A DNA stretch of 64,000 nt from contig NC_080422.1 of NCBI RefSeq assembly GCF_029873635.1, forward strand, positions 6,479,764 to 6,543,763, written 5' to 3'. A program made the translations under genes and the position numbers. Positions 35,734 to 47,227 of the stretch are shown piece by piece (the stretch's first letter is position 1; the number at the start of each line of letters is the position of its first letter). Under the pieces are notes generated by a model. The model was not told the origin of the DNA and did not search any database. It saw nothing but the letters and a program-made list of their open reading frames with translations. The DNA is from Malania oleifera. Taxonomy: Eukaryota > Streptophyta > Magnoliopsida > Santalales > Ximeniaceae.

Positions 35734-37150
35734 TTAATTATTCTCCAGCAAGTATCTTCCCAAGGTCTTGCTTCTTGTCCAACATAACCCATCCAATCCT
35801 TCCAACAGGGATGGATCCCCTACAACATAACAAGAATCAGAAACATATCCATATTGTTTTCTAATCTCATCCAACAATAAAACCCCATCACAGTCAAACT
35901 GACTAAGATCGTCACTCATTATCATCATTGGAGTGCTCTCTCTTCTCTTCGTATAACTTCCTCATTTCAGCACCCACTAGAGCAGCCTTTGGACGAGCGT
36001 AACCTTGGGACCCTTAGGTTTATCTAACTGAAGACTTGACACATCAGGTTTCCTCCCCAAATCACCATCTTCACTCTTATCCTTGGTGACACCAACCTCG
36101 TCCCTCTGTAGAACTAGAATCATCAACCACTTTGGCACTTTCCATTTTATCATCTCGGTCACCAATAGACATTTTCAAAGCCAAGCTAATGGCATCCTAG
36201 GTTTGCTGTGCAGCTAGATCTATTCTATGGTGTCTATGAGGGCTGGAGAGAGGCTTTGGACTTTGTTAACAGATGTGTGGGGATCCATCTTCCCTGTATT
36301 ATGCTTTTGTGAGTTGATGCTAAGGAATTGGACCTACCCATTAATAAGAACCATCAAGGGATCAGCATATCTACCCTTTCCTTTATAATAGGCCAAATGC
36401 GGCAAGCTATCCTTAACATCCAAAATAGAGCCTTATGGGCCTGTTCAATTAAGTGGCCCAACTTAATTAAAAGGGAGGCTCCTGCTTTTTTAGTTTTCTG
36501 GCCTAGATCCAACACAAGGAATAACTGACCTACCCCAAATTTCTTAGCCACCTCTTCCTCAAGCCTGGCCCTAGCTGCCTCAACTAGAACCACAGCATCC
36601 TCTGGAACTCTAGCCTCCTTATCAATATGAGCAAGCGCAACTGCCTTAGCAGTATGATCAAATGTCTCTGATCAAGCATTCAACTACAGCTTGCCCCCAC
36701 ACCAATGGTATGAATTCTCTTTCCCATACACCACATCCTGCTTTCGTGGTTGGATTCTACTCACACATCCTTCTCTTTCACCTACTTCCCTTCCATCACC
36801 ACCTGACTCCACAATCTGGGAGCTTAAGGAGTTGCATCACCTCCACCTCCAGATTGAAGATAAAATTCCTTAGCTAATTCACAGAAAAATCTGTCAAAAC
36901 TTTTTCAATCAACCCCTTTTGCGCCATTAGGAAAAAACACCGAAAAATTCTTCCCTTCCCACACCCAGTCCTAACATCAGATTCTTCCCAACCGTCATCC
37001 ACCTAATCATAATCCAATATTGCAGGTTTTCCATTAGAAATTACAAAACCCCTTTACAATCGAATGCAGTTTGATAAAGCATCAGCAAACCAAATAACTA
37101 CCTATTCAAGAGTTTTACCCACCTAATGCGAGAAATGTTATTCTCAAACA
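35734..37150 (-). mobile_element. Decayed retroelement coding remnant, probably LINE ORF1-like
   Basis: Minus-strand frames such as EAARARLEEEVAKKFGVGQL (about 36500-36580) and VTEMIKWKVPKW (about 36130-36165) show plausible codon use but are short and broken. The order and composition suggest the N-terminal protein of a plant LINE or another retroelement. The family cannot be fixed by eye. Confidence 0.33.
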
Positions 37151-37256
37151 CAAAGATAAAATGAATCTCTCCCAGCTTGTCCAATGTCATGTCAAAGGTC
37201 GATCTGGATCAATCACTTTAACATCACCTGCTACCTTCGAAACCATAGAGAAGTAT

Positions 37257-37306
37257 GTGCGTGTGTGTGTGTGTGTGTGTGAGTGTGTGCGTGTGTGTGT
37301 GCGTGC
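37257..37306. repeat. (GT)n microsatellite
   Basis: About 50 nt of GT repeats with a few GC and GA interruptions. Confidence 0.9.
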
Positions 37307-37839
37307 AAGAGGGAGACAGAGAGAGAAGTCGTCTGTTAATTCCTCCTTTATCCACCTTTTGTTCCTAATCATGTTCCCATAGTAGTTACTATCCAGAATT
37401 CACTTTTATGAATTAAATCATTCATTTTATAAATAATTTTTTATTAAAACTAAAATAAAATCATCATGTGAATTAAAAATACAATTAAAATAAAATATCT
37501 ATAAATTTTCTAAAGTTTTAAAAAACAATAAGAATCATTCAAAAAATATTTTTACCATTTTTCTTGTCATGTACAATAGGGTTGTTCTTCGAGCACTAAG
37601 AAAAAGTGATTTCTGAAATATTATAATTGAGTAAAATACATAAATTCATTTCTATTTTTATTACAATGTCTTTTTTGTTTAGTATTCTTTCCATTTTCAT
37701 TATTTTAATCATTTTTTTTAATTGTTATTTGATTCAAGGGCAGAAAAGAGCATTTGTTCAATTAGCTTTTTAACTTGTTTTAGTTTTGAAACTATTAAAC
37801 CAAACGAAGTACTAGTTTTCAATAATAGTTTCTACTTTT

Positions 37840-37935
37840 TTTTATAGCTGAATAAGAAATTTCATTAATAGATTAGGAATATACAAAAAGGAGATTAAGA
37901 CATCTCCCTCGAAAAAATCAAGAGCAAATTATAGT
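37840..37935 (-). mobile_element. Possible L1 LINE 3-prime tail
   Basis: On the minus strand TTTTTGTATATTCC is followed by TTAATGAAATTTCTTATTC and an A-run, the usual 3-prime UTR wording of plant L1 LINEs. Only the tail is present. Confidence 0.38.
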
Positions 37936-38149
37936 TTCCGCTTTTGATTTTCTTCTTGATACTTTCCCCCCATTTTGACAGCTGTTTGGCTAAGGCTTAG
38001 CTAAGTTTTGCTGCTCTATCCGTTTTGCTGCTTTATCTTTTCTTGTATTTTCCTCATAATCTTAACCTATTATTTCTTACCTTTTTTCAAAAAAAAAAAA
38101 AAAATCAAAGGATACACACATGCACACACACATACACATACATATTTTC

Positions 38150-38640
38150 AGTTTTTTTTTTCTTGATAGAAAAAGAAGCTTTATTAAACCAATATAGAAA
38201 CAGATACAATAACAGAGAACCAGAAGTCCTCACACTGGGCACAGGAAAAAAGAAAAAATGCATCAATGTAATAAAGCCACCCAATCTCAGATGACATCCT
38301 GAAAGCAACAGTCCTTAAAACAACCTGCAGTATAAACCCAAAGTGAAGCCAAATAACACACCCTGTCCTAAATAAGCCTCATTGATAACCTCTTTCTAGA
38401 AAAAAATTCTAACATTTCTCTGCAGCCAAATTCCCCAAACCAGAACACATAAAAGAAACAACCAAGAATTACATGAAAAATTCTAGCTCCACAAACCTCT
38501 TACCATCCTCACCCTTCCAAAACTTAAAAGAAACAATCAAGAACTCCACCGATTTTGGACAAACCCACTCTTCACCCAGAACTCCAAAAAGTGAATTAGA
38601 AGAACAGCGAAGAAATAAATCAGCCTATTTTCAGACACAA
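38150..38640 (-). mobile_element. L1 LINE 3-prime end, truncated
   Basis: Minus-strand pieces resemble the C-terminal zinc-binding/RT-associated region of plant L1 proteins: FWKGEDGKR, then GEFGCRENVRIF-like wording, then LSGCHLRLGG. A 3-prime UTR with TTTAATAAAGCTTC and a poly-A end (poly-T on plus at about 38152-38162) follows. Frames are broken. Confidence 0.5.
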
Positions 38641-39189
38641 ATACATGTGTATGTGTGTGTTCATTTATGCAGCACAGATTACAGAATTTTAGGTAAAGTG
38701 GCATTGAATTGTGAACTATGAAGCCAGCCTAACCCATCTAAGCATCTAACCTTGACCAATGCCGAAAACCAGCACATTATTTTTTAAGTCTGATGTCTAA
38801 AGGCTTATTTTCAATCCTAGTAACTTACACCACCATCCCTTTCCTAGCAAAACAAATTTCATTCACCAAAGTTTACACACACATCAATCATTAGAATTTT
38901 CATCTAGAATCAATGTAACTATTAATTCCAGTATTGTTACCACAGCCTACAATCACTGTGACTAAAGGAATAGTGACTGGCTGAGAAACAAAAGAATTTA
39001 TAATAATATATAAACCGCCTAGTTGAGCAACAACAACATATCAATAGGAAAAAAAAAGCAACCAGAAGTGAGAGATGCAGATATTCAAGTAGAATTGGAG
39101 AGAAAATGCGTAGGTTCAACTGGAACTGGAATGAAGTCCTAGAGAAAGAAATTAAGTTTAGAAAAAGATAGAAATTGAACCCTAGAGAT

Positions 39190-39402
39190 AGTATGTACGT
39201 GGAACGAACTTGCCGGTGGGATCTGTGGCCACCGTCGACGCCGGAAGCTGCGGAGGTTCTCGCTCGCGAGGATGGGCTTGAAGATTGGAGAGCGTGATGC
39301 AAGAGAGGAGACAGATAGTGAGAGAGAGAAATTCGGCTTTGAGGTATCGGTAGGATAATTTGTATCGGATGAGAATATTACAATTCGTATCCGATTCATT
39401 TA
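39190..39402 (-). promoter_or_regulatory. GC-rich leader-like block; candidate distal 5-prime exon of SWC2
   Basis: In AT-rich surroundings this block is GC-rich and, on the minus strand, reads like a plant transcript leader: a pyrimidine-rich TTTCTCTCTCTCACTATC run near 39320, then about 110 nt of GC-rich sequence, then possible donors (AA|GTTCGT, AC|GTACAT) near 39195-39215. The next downstream gene on this strand is SWC2, whose exon 1 has a plausible 5-prime UTR acceptor (tcttacag) about 110 nt before the ATG. The link to SWC2 is inference; the block could instead be a relic of another gene. Confidence 0.33.
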
Positions 39403-41808
39403 ACTTGTTATTCTCGTTTCTATATAGTTTTTTTAACTATCTAATAAACAATATATTTTATAATAATATATTAAATATTTAATAATTAATCATAAAATTA
39501 TAATTCTTTTTATTTTTCAAAGCATAAATGTAAAGACTTTTATTTTGACCACCAAAAAATAGAGTATTTGGACTTGAGTTTAAATGTAGGTATAGGGTCA
39601 ACCTAAAGACAAATATAGGTAGTGTAAAAGTTGAGAGTATGGGATTAGGTTTTGACCAATAGAGTTTATTCTATTTGATTTGATGTCTAATAAGCATGAG
39701 CATATCGAATTATCAGTAAATTTAAACATTAGTTATTAATGGAAAAGTGGATATTCATCGAATAAAATTCTAAATCCGTCAATAAGCTCATTTAGAGACA
39801 GATAAAAAAAGTTCAAATCATATTTGACTTATTTAATGAGCAGATCAATTATGAGTCAATTTAAGCAGGCCAAACTCGGTTCGGATTAACAGATTTTTAT
39901 CTATTTTGTCAGTCCCGAATGAGAGTTGGGAGAAACATCTTGAATGGAACTATAAGGCATTTTTGTCATTGGGAAAAATAGCTAGCTTAAAAAGGTCCCT
40001 CGCTCTGCAGCTCAACGCTCCATATATATTAAATAAAAAATTGTTATAAGTTATAAGTAATATTAATTAATATTTTTAGTAATAATTATTTTAGTTATGT
40101 TTAGTTAATGTTTAAATATTTTTATTAAATAAAATAATATAAATATTATTTTTAGTTGTCTATAATCTTGTTATTAATGCATATTTATAGCATATAACAA
40201 TTATATTAATTTATGATAAAAATTATTATTAAATAAATTTATTTTTTTAATTTATTTAATATTAGTTTAGATAAATAGATTGTTCTTCTTTATTGTAAAA
40301 TTTTTAATAATTAATGCGTTATAATACATAGTAAAAAAATATATATGATTATTTTTAATATATGTTAAATAGAAACACTAAAATTTTATAAATAAAATTT
40401 AATTGATAATAATATTAATTTCTATAATTAAAATTTTAAAATTTTATAATATTATTATGTTTTTTATTAACAATATTCTTGTTATTGATGTTAACATATG
40501 ATTATTACATTAATTTATGTTAAAAATAATATTAGTTACTAAATTAAATTTTTAATTTGTTTAATATTAATAATTCATTCCAAAATTGAATTATATTTCA
40601 CTAATAAGTAATATGTTATAATACAGAATGGAATAATATATTATCATTTTTAATATATTTTAAACTAAAAATTAATATTTTTGACTAACAATTTTAATTA
40701 ATTATTATTTTTAATTAACATTTAAATATTTTTATTAAGTAAAAATAATATAGTATAATTCTTAACCAACAATAGTATTGTTCTTTATGTATATCTATAA
40801 TATATTATTATCATATTAATTTATATTAAACTAATATTATTAATTAAATTAATATTTTTAATTTATGATATGAATTGAAATTAATAGATGGTTCTTTTTC
40901 TTCATTTAAGAATTAAATTATGCTTTATTAATAATTAATATGTTATAATACGTAATAAAACAATATATGATTATCTTCTAATATATTTTTAAATTATAAA
41001 ATAGCCACTAAAATTTTTTATATTTACAAAACTGACCTTATCTATGAACACTGTCACTTATAAGTAACTAAAAAACTATATTTCATTACTTTCTCAAAAT
41101 TCACTTCAAAAGTTCTTAAAAATAGTCTTGAAAAAATGTTTTTTACAATAAGTAATTGTCAAAGTACAAATTAAATATAGCTTTTTATAAGTGTTCCCAA
41201 ACGGAGATAAATTTTTAAAATATAAAGTGATCGTTTTCTCCCAAGTGAAGTTTCATTACTCAAGTTGAGTTCAAACATTCCACTTCATTGACTCAATTAA
41301 ACTCAAATATAGCAAAAATGGAATCAAATTTTTAAACAATATTTTGCAATTTGATAAACTTTTTAAGTAATCAATCCACACTTGTTTTAAATAACTTTGT
41401 TGGGTCAAGATACCCCAAGAAGTTGTTCTTTTAATTTACTACTTGTTTCCAAAAAGGTAGTGGATGACGCTCTGACTCCTTTTATTTTGGAGAGGACTAG
41501 TTCTATTTTGGTTAGGTTTGCCTTTTCACTTTTTTTATTTATGTTTTTGCCTTGTTTCATTGGTTGCTTTTGTTTGTTGGTGGGCTAAGCCGTGACTCCA
41601 ATGATTCATTTCTTAAGCCGAAAAGGAATGTTTTTATACTTTTGCTATTGACAAGGATCAAGTATTTGAGGCTTGTGATATATTAAGTTTGTATAATGTC
41701 CACCCTTTTTGGACCGTTGCACCTTTAGTGAACTACTCTCATGGACATAAATAGGGACAAAGAGATAATAAAGGAAAATCCATTTATACTAGTTACTTAT
41801 ATCACACT
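39403..41808. other. AT-rich intergenic DNA
   Basis: Extremely AT-rich, particularly 40020-41060. No gene is recognisable. The segment includes a decayed ~305-bp triplication (listed separately). The part at 41240-41808 is less AT-rich but also shows no family I recognise. Confidence 0.6.
40050..40990. repeat. Decayed ~305-bp AT-rich tandem triplication
   Basis: Matching blocks recur about 300 bp apart: GTTATAATAC words near 40317, 40615 and 40944, each followed by an ATATATGATTAT- or ATATTATCAT-type run. A TTTAAATATTTTTATTAA block near 40107 recurs near 40717, two periods later. Units are heavily diverged, so the array is old. It could be a fragment of an ancient satellite. Confidence 0.5.
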
Positions 41809-42063
41809 TGTAGAGACCCGAAGAATAATAGTATTTAACTAATCAAGAGGGAAAGAAATGGAAACAGTAATAGAAGGAGGCAGTCGACTTCGTCGACGAG
41901 AGTTCTTCAAGACCTCGTCAACGAGGTCCCATCTCGTCGACGAGAAGATGTCGAGAAGGATTTTTGAGAAGTCTGAAATTTGTCGATGAAAGTGCAGGTT
42001 CGTTGACGAGCTTTCTACAGGACTCGTCAACGAGGTGACGTGACTCGTCGACAAATCCCGCAG

Positions 42064-42071
42064 TATAAATA
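42064..42071 (+). promoter_or_regulatory. LTR TATA box
   Basis: TATAAATA just downstream of the GTCGAC palindrome array. The 3-prime LTR has the same box at 51091-51098. Confidence 0.65.
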
Positions 42072-42108
42072 GTGCTTAAACTCAGTTTTTACGCAAAATT
42101 TTAGCGCA

Positions 42109-42110
<2 letters not shown>

Positions 42111-42148
<38 letters not shown>
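42111..42148. repeat. (CT)n microsatellite in the 5-prime LTR
   Basis: About 38 nt of CT repeats roughly 40 nt downstream of the LTR TATA box, that is, in the expected leader of the element transcript. In the 3-prime LTR the equivalent place has only short CT runs. Confidence 0.9.
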
Positions 42149-42151
<3 letters not shown>

Positions 42152-43739
42152 GGCCTCTCTCTCTTCTCTCTTCGATTTCGGTCCCGTCAGTCGTCAGGTC
42201 GACAATCTGAGGCCACCATAACGCTCCTGGCGGAATTCTCTTCAGGTCTGCTGGAGTGGATCGTCGGTGGGACGAAGTTGGAATTCATCACAAAACCAGG
42301 GTAAGGCCTTTATTCGGAATTTGGGTTTCCAGCAGTTGTAAGAAAATGTAATAAACGTAGAAATAGTGATGTTTTGTTTCGGGGATATATGATTTTCAGG
42401 GTGTTGAGTGGAGAACCCTGCGAGTGTAGGACTCGTCTCAGTAGGGGGATTTTAGCAGAAATCAGGTAAGGGAAATATGCTATGCTAGGTTATTTAAGTA
42501 TGATTTCAGTATAAAATTATATATATATATATATATATATATTCTACCAGAGTATTATTCACAGCAGAGATTTATACAGTTTGTCAAATATGATTAATAT
42601 GTTTTAAAGTTATTGTGTGGCTTGAGAATATAGATATAGTACAGAAATATGTTCTACAGTATCTTTCTGAGTTATGTTTTACAGAATATACAAACAGTGA
42701 GTATGTTTTATAGTAATTACAGAATACCATGATTATATAGTTGATACAGATACAGTTTACAGTACCATGACATATAGTTTTACAGTTTATTCTAGAAAAT
42801 ACAGTTGATACAGATACAGTTCATCATAACGTCATGGTTTATACAGTTATTACAGAATTATGGTAAAACAGATAGTTGTATATAGAGATGTATTATATAG
42901 TATCAAACCCTATTGGACCATACAGTTTACAGAGCACGATACTGTAGCTACATACAGTTTATAGAGTGCAACCACCTATTCAGATAATACGTGGTATAAA
43001 GGTCGATCGCATAGAGCCCACGAGTGGACAGGCTCCCCATCAGATATGGCTAGAGGAGGGCTGATCGGACCTATGGAGTATAGTGATTTATTCCTGGTTG
43101 GCCAGCCAGAGTAGATCCAACCTATGGGCCGCACAACCTTGTGATGAGGGGTTAAATCATGACACACAACTATCCACAGGGAAGTTTTCAGTCATTACTA
43201 TGTTTATACAGATTTACAGAGACAGAAAATATATATAGTTATTAAAAGTATTTTGAGTAGAAACCTAAAGTACAGAAATGTTAAAAAATAGATAAAAGAT
43301 GATAGTTTATATTACTGGTATTGTATTTACAGATTCAGTGATACATGATTATATAATAATAGATTTTCATAGTATTGTAACTCATCTATCACACACTAGC
43401 AATAGCATATTTCGTCTTACTGAGCGTTGGCTCATCCCAATTAATTTAACATTTTTCAGGTGATCCAGGTAGGCGAGCATACCAGACTCGCAGATAGAGG
43501 TGCCTCAGTATTGCCCTGATATTAGAGTGAGTATCTTTGGGAGTATTTTTGTATAATCTTAGCTAGTTGAGGGTATTCTGAGGAAACAGTCATATATGGT
43601 TATGTTCATTTGATTTCCGCTTCTTACTGCTTAGGTTGATAGTTGTGTTTAATTTAGTTTGGCATCATAGTATTGTAAATATTATAGTATAAAATAAAAT
43701 AAAATAAAAACTCATGTTAAATAGCAGGACGTTACAATT

Positions 43740-43751
43740 TGGTATCAGAGC
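43740..43751 (+). other. Primer-binding site, initiator tRNA-Met type
   Basis: TGGTATCAGAGC, an exact match to the common plant retrotransposon primer site, 3 nt after the 5-prime LTR end. Confidence 0.9.
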
Positions 43752-44040
43752 CTAGGTTGCTAGGTTCTGTAAACTTTAAAGTGCAATACAAGTAATACCA
43801 GAGTATAGGAAAAGGATTTGAGGTTTGTTCGATTATCTGGATACAAAATTTCCGTGGTGGCTTCTGTGTTTTTCCTGGAGTGACGATTTCAGGAAAACCA
43901 TAATAAACTATTGTCGGGTCATGTGTCTTGGTGACAAAACTTGATATTGGGTAAGGTCAGGGAAGGTAATTAATTTTGAATTGGTATAAGATAGGTCTGT
44001 ATAGGAGATAAGGTGCTTAAGTGTGTTTCTTGTTTTCAGG

Positions 44041-45060
44041 ATGGATCTAGGAAGCAGCGGCACGAATGCTGGGGAGGATAGGCCAGGACCTTCCAGTATA
44101 GGTAGAGAAGATATAGATGTTGTGTTGCGCAGTGTCACTCCACGGGTAATGGCTAAGATGGCCAGGAGCTCTGGGGAGCATGGTTGTTTAATCAAGCAGT
44201 TTACGTAGATGAAGTCCCCATCCTTTGTTGGAGAAAATGACCCGATTGCAGCTGAAAATTGGGTCCAGGATATCGAAGAGACACTAGCTGTGCTTCCTTG
44301 TACGGATGAGCAGAATGTAGTATTTACAGCTTTTAAGTTGATAGGGGAGGCGAAGCGTTGGTGGAGATCAGCGCGATTGATAGAGGAGCAGAGGCCGGTT
44401 TTAGTGCTAGTGACATGGGACAGATTCAAGGAGCTGTTCTTCGAGCAATATTTCCCTGCTATCGTTCGGAGCACGAAGGCAGCAGAGTTTATGCATCTGG
44501 TACAGGGGCAGATGACCGTATCCCAGTACGCGGTTCGGTTTATCAAGTTATCACGTTTTGCTTCGCATCTAGCACCTGATGAAAAGAAAAAGGCAAGGAA
44601 GTTTGAGGAGGTATTGAGGGAGAATTTGTTTGAGCAGGTGATTGGCTTCAGAGCTCAGACCTTTACGGAGATTGTAGACAGAGATGTGACCATTAAGAGT
44701 GGTATTCAAAGGGGTATAGCGGCTCAGAGTTAGAGGAAGAGGCCTGCGCCTCAGGGCTTTCAGGCTGGCTCCAGTAGGGGTCCATGGAGAGGAGGTCGCG
44801 ATAGGGGAGATAAGAGGCAAATGGAAGGACCTTGGGGGAATCAGGGTGTGTCGATCGTCTCGATATGTCAATCGTGCGGGAGACGTCATCCGGGGGAGTG
44901 CCGGGTGGGGAGCGATGTATGCTATCGTTGTGGGAGACCCGGTCACATGGCACGTGCATGCCTAGGTCCGCCAGACCAAGTCCTAGCTCCCAGGCCCTAT
45001 CGGGGAGGATATCAGGTAGAGGAATGTGGCCCCGACAAGGGTTTACGTGTTGACGCTGGG
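44041..45060 (+). mobile_element. gag region of the Tekay-like fossil
   Basis: The sequence shows the retrotransposon gag fold wording (AENWVQDIEE, FTAFKLIGEAKRWW, RFKELFFEQYFP) at about 44250-44460 and a CCHC zinc knuckle CYRCGRPGHMARAC at about 44918-44959. Part of a fossil element; not a host gene. Confidence 0.85.
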
Positions 45061-45079
45061 TGATGTTGAGGCTGCGGCG

Positions 45080-47227
45080 AATGTGGTGATAGGTACTTTT
45101 ACTGTTTTATCATATTTCGTTATTGTTTTATTTAATTCAGATGCTACTCATTCCTTTTTCTCTACATCATACGTTAAATTATCTAGAAGTGAGACTTAGA
45201 TATTAGATAGAGAACTGTCAGTAGCTACACCGTCAGGGTTAGTGTTGAGGTGTAAAAGGGTGCTAAGAGGTTATCTTATAGAAATTCAGGGGAGAGTGCT
45301 ACCAGCGGACCTGATTGTGTTTGAGATGTGCAGGTTTGATATAATACTGGGTATGGATTGGTTGGCTGCCAATCACGCCAGCATTGATTGTCGTCAGAAA
45401 TAGATAATTTTTAGACCCCCTGATACGCAGGAATTCAAATTCGTTGGTTCACGGGTATGTGCTCCAACACAGTTGGTGTCAGCCATACAAGCAGGTAGAT
45501 TACTCCTGGATGGAGGTCAAGGGTTTATAACAGTTGTAAAAGAAGTATCTAAGAATGAATCGAAGCTTGACAGTACCCCAGTAGTACGAGAATTTTCAGA
45601 TGTTTTTCCAGAAGAGCTACCAGGGTTGCCTCCCGAACGCAAGGTGGATTTTCCGATAGATTTACCTCCAGGTACGGCACTGATTTCTAAGGTTCCTTAT
45701 CATATGGCTCCAGCTGAGTTGGGAAAATTGAAGAATCAGTTGCAAGACTTGCTGAATAGGGGATTTATACGACCCAATGTATCACCATGGGGAGCTCCAG
45801 TGTTATTCGTAAAGAAGAAGGACGGGTCTATGAGGATGTGTATTGATTACAGAGAAATAAACAAGGTTACTATTAAGAATAAATATCCTCTACCCCGTAT
45901 AGATAATTTGTTTGATCAGTTCCAGGGTACACGGGTATATTCTAAGATCGACCTCAGATCCGGGTATCATCAAGTGAGAGTAAAAGCAGAGGATGTAACA
46001 AATACAGCTTTCAGGACCAGGTGTGGGCACTACGAATTCCTCGTTATGCCGTTTGGTTTGACGAATGCCCCAGCCATGTTCATGGGTTTGATGAATAGAG
46101 TTTTTCACAAGTATCTAGATCAGTTTGTAGTAGTTTTCATTGATGATATATTGGTGTACTCGAGGAGTTTTGAGGATCATGAGGTGTATTTGAGGCAGGT
46201 GTTGCAGACACTTAGGGAGGAGAAGTTTTATGCCAAGTTTAGTAAATATGAGTTCTGGCTTGAGAAGGTTGCATTTTTACGTCAATTGATCTCCGAAGAC
46301 GGTATAGCTGTGGATCCCAGCAAGATTGATGTGGTGGTAAATTGGGTCAGGCCAAAGAATGTGCAGGAAGTCAAGAGTTTCTTAGGACTGGCAGGTTATT
46401 ACCTACTATTCGTTGAGGGGTTTTCAGCTTTATTACGACCTCTCACGCATTTGACCAGGAAGAATGCTAGATTTGTGTGAGATGAAGAGTGCGAGCAGAG
46501 CTTCCAGGAATTAAAGCAACGGCTTGTCACTGCACCAGTTCTGACGATCCCATCAGGAGGTGATGGTTATGTTATCTACGGTAACGCGTCTTTGAAAAGG
46601 CTCGGTTGTGTATTGATGCAGCATGGTAGGGTGGTAGCATATGCGTCCAGGCAATTGAAAGAGTATGAAAAGAACAATCCCACTCACGATTTGGAATTGG
46701 ATGCGGTTGTACACGCACTAAAGATTTGGAGACATTACTTATATGGTGAGAGGTGTGAGATATTCTCTCACCATAAGAGCTTAAAGTATTTCTTCACACA
46801 AAAAGAGTTGAACATGCGGTAGAGGAGGTGGTTGGAACTTATCAAGGATTACGACTGTACCATCAGTTACCACCCAGGTAAAGCAAATGTGGTAGCTGAT
46901 TCTTTGAGCCGTAAATCAGGAGGCACAGCACAGCTAGCAGCGGTAATTCAGCATCCAATTCAGATGGACTTGGAAAGACTTGGTGTGGAGTTAGTGGAAG
47001 ATGATCCTCAGGCGCTTATTGCCAGTTTGGTTGTACAGCCTACACTTTATGAGAGAATTAAAGTTGCTCAGAGGAATGATCCAGAATTGGCAGAAGTGAT
47101 AGCCAGAATACAGGATGGTTAGGGAGAGGAATTCAGTATTGCCGATGATGGGGCTCTAAGATTTCGCACCAGATTGTGTGTGCCTACAAATGACAGTATT
47201 AGGAGGATGATTCTAGAAGAGGCACAC
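45080..47227 (+). mobile_element. protease, RT and RNase H region of the Tekay-like fossil
   Basis: A protease-like stretch is followed by reverse transcriptase with [18 protein letters not shown] (about 45810-45865) and [12 protein letters not shown] (about 46135-46170), then RNase H with [12 protein letters not shown] and [12 protein letters not shown] (about 46640-46725) and SYHPGKANVVADSLSRK (about 46865-46915). The integrase start follows until the nested solo LTR at 47228. The wording is chromovirus, closest to Tekay/Del. Confidence 0.88.

Larger units (their letters stand above)
34418..39187. other. Upstream region of SWC2 with retroelement remnants
   Basis: Between the SWC2 start codon and the GC-rich block at 39190 there is no intact gene. 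Present are a CGGTTAA-rich patch near 34680-34780 (perhaps a decayed hAT MITE), a purine-rich tract at 35056-35345, a possible LTR end with primer site (35374-35716), LINE-like fragments at 35734-37150, 37840-37935 and 38150-38640, and a GT microsatellite. If the leader-like block at 39190-39400 is the first SWC2 exon, this whole stretch would be a 5-prime UTR intron. Confidence 0.4.
41809..43736 (+). repeat. 5-prime LTR of the Tekay-like element
   Basis: Begins TGTAGAGACCCGAAGAA and ends GCAGGACGTTACA, about 1.93 kb. It carries an array of GTCGACGA palindromes (41882-42055), a TATAAATA box, a (CT)n run and a TA run, and is followed directly by the primer site. It lacks about 60 bp that the 3-prime LTR has near its start. 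Confidence 0.92.

Noticed and set aside
43908-44546. 212-codon minus-strand open frame
   Set aside because: It is antisense to the Gypsy gag region and has no features of its own.
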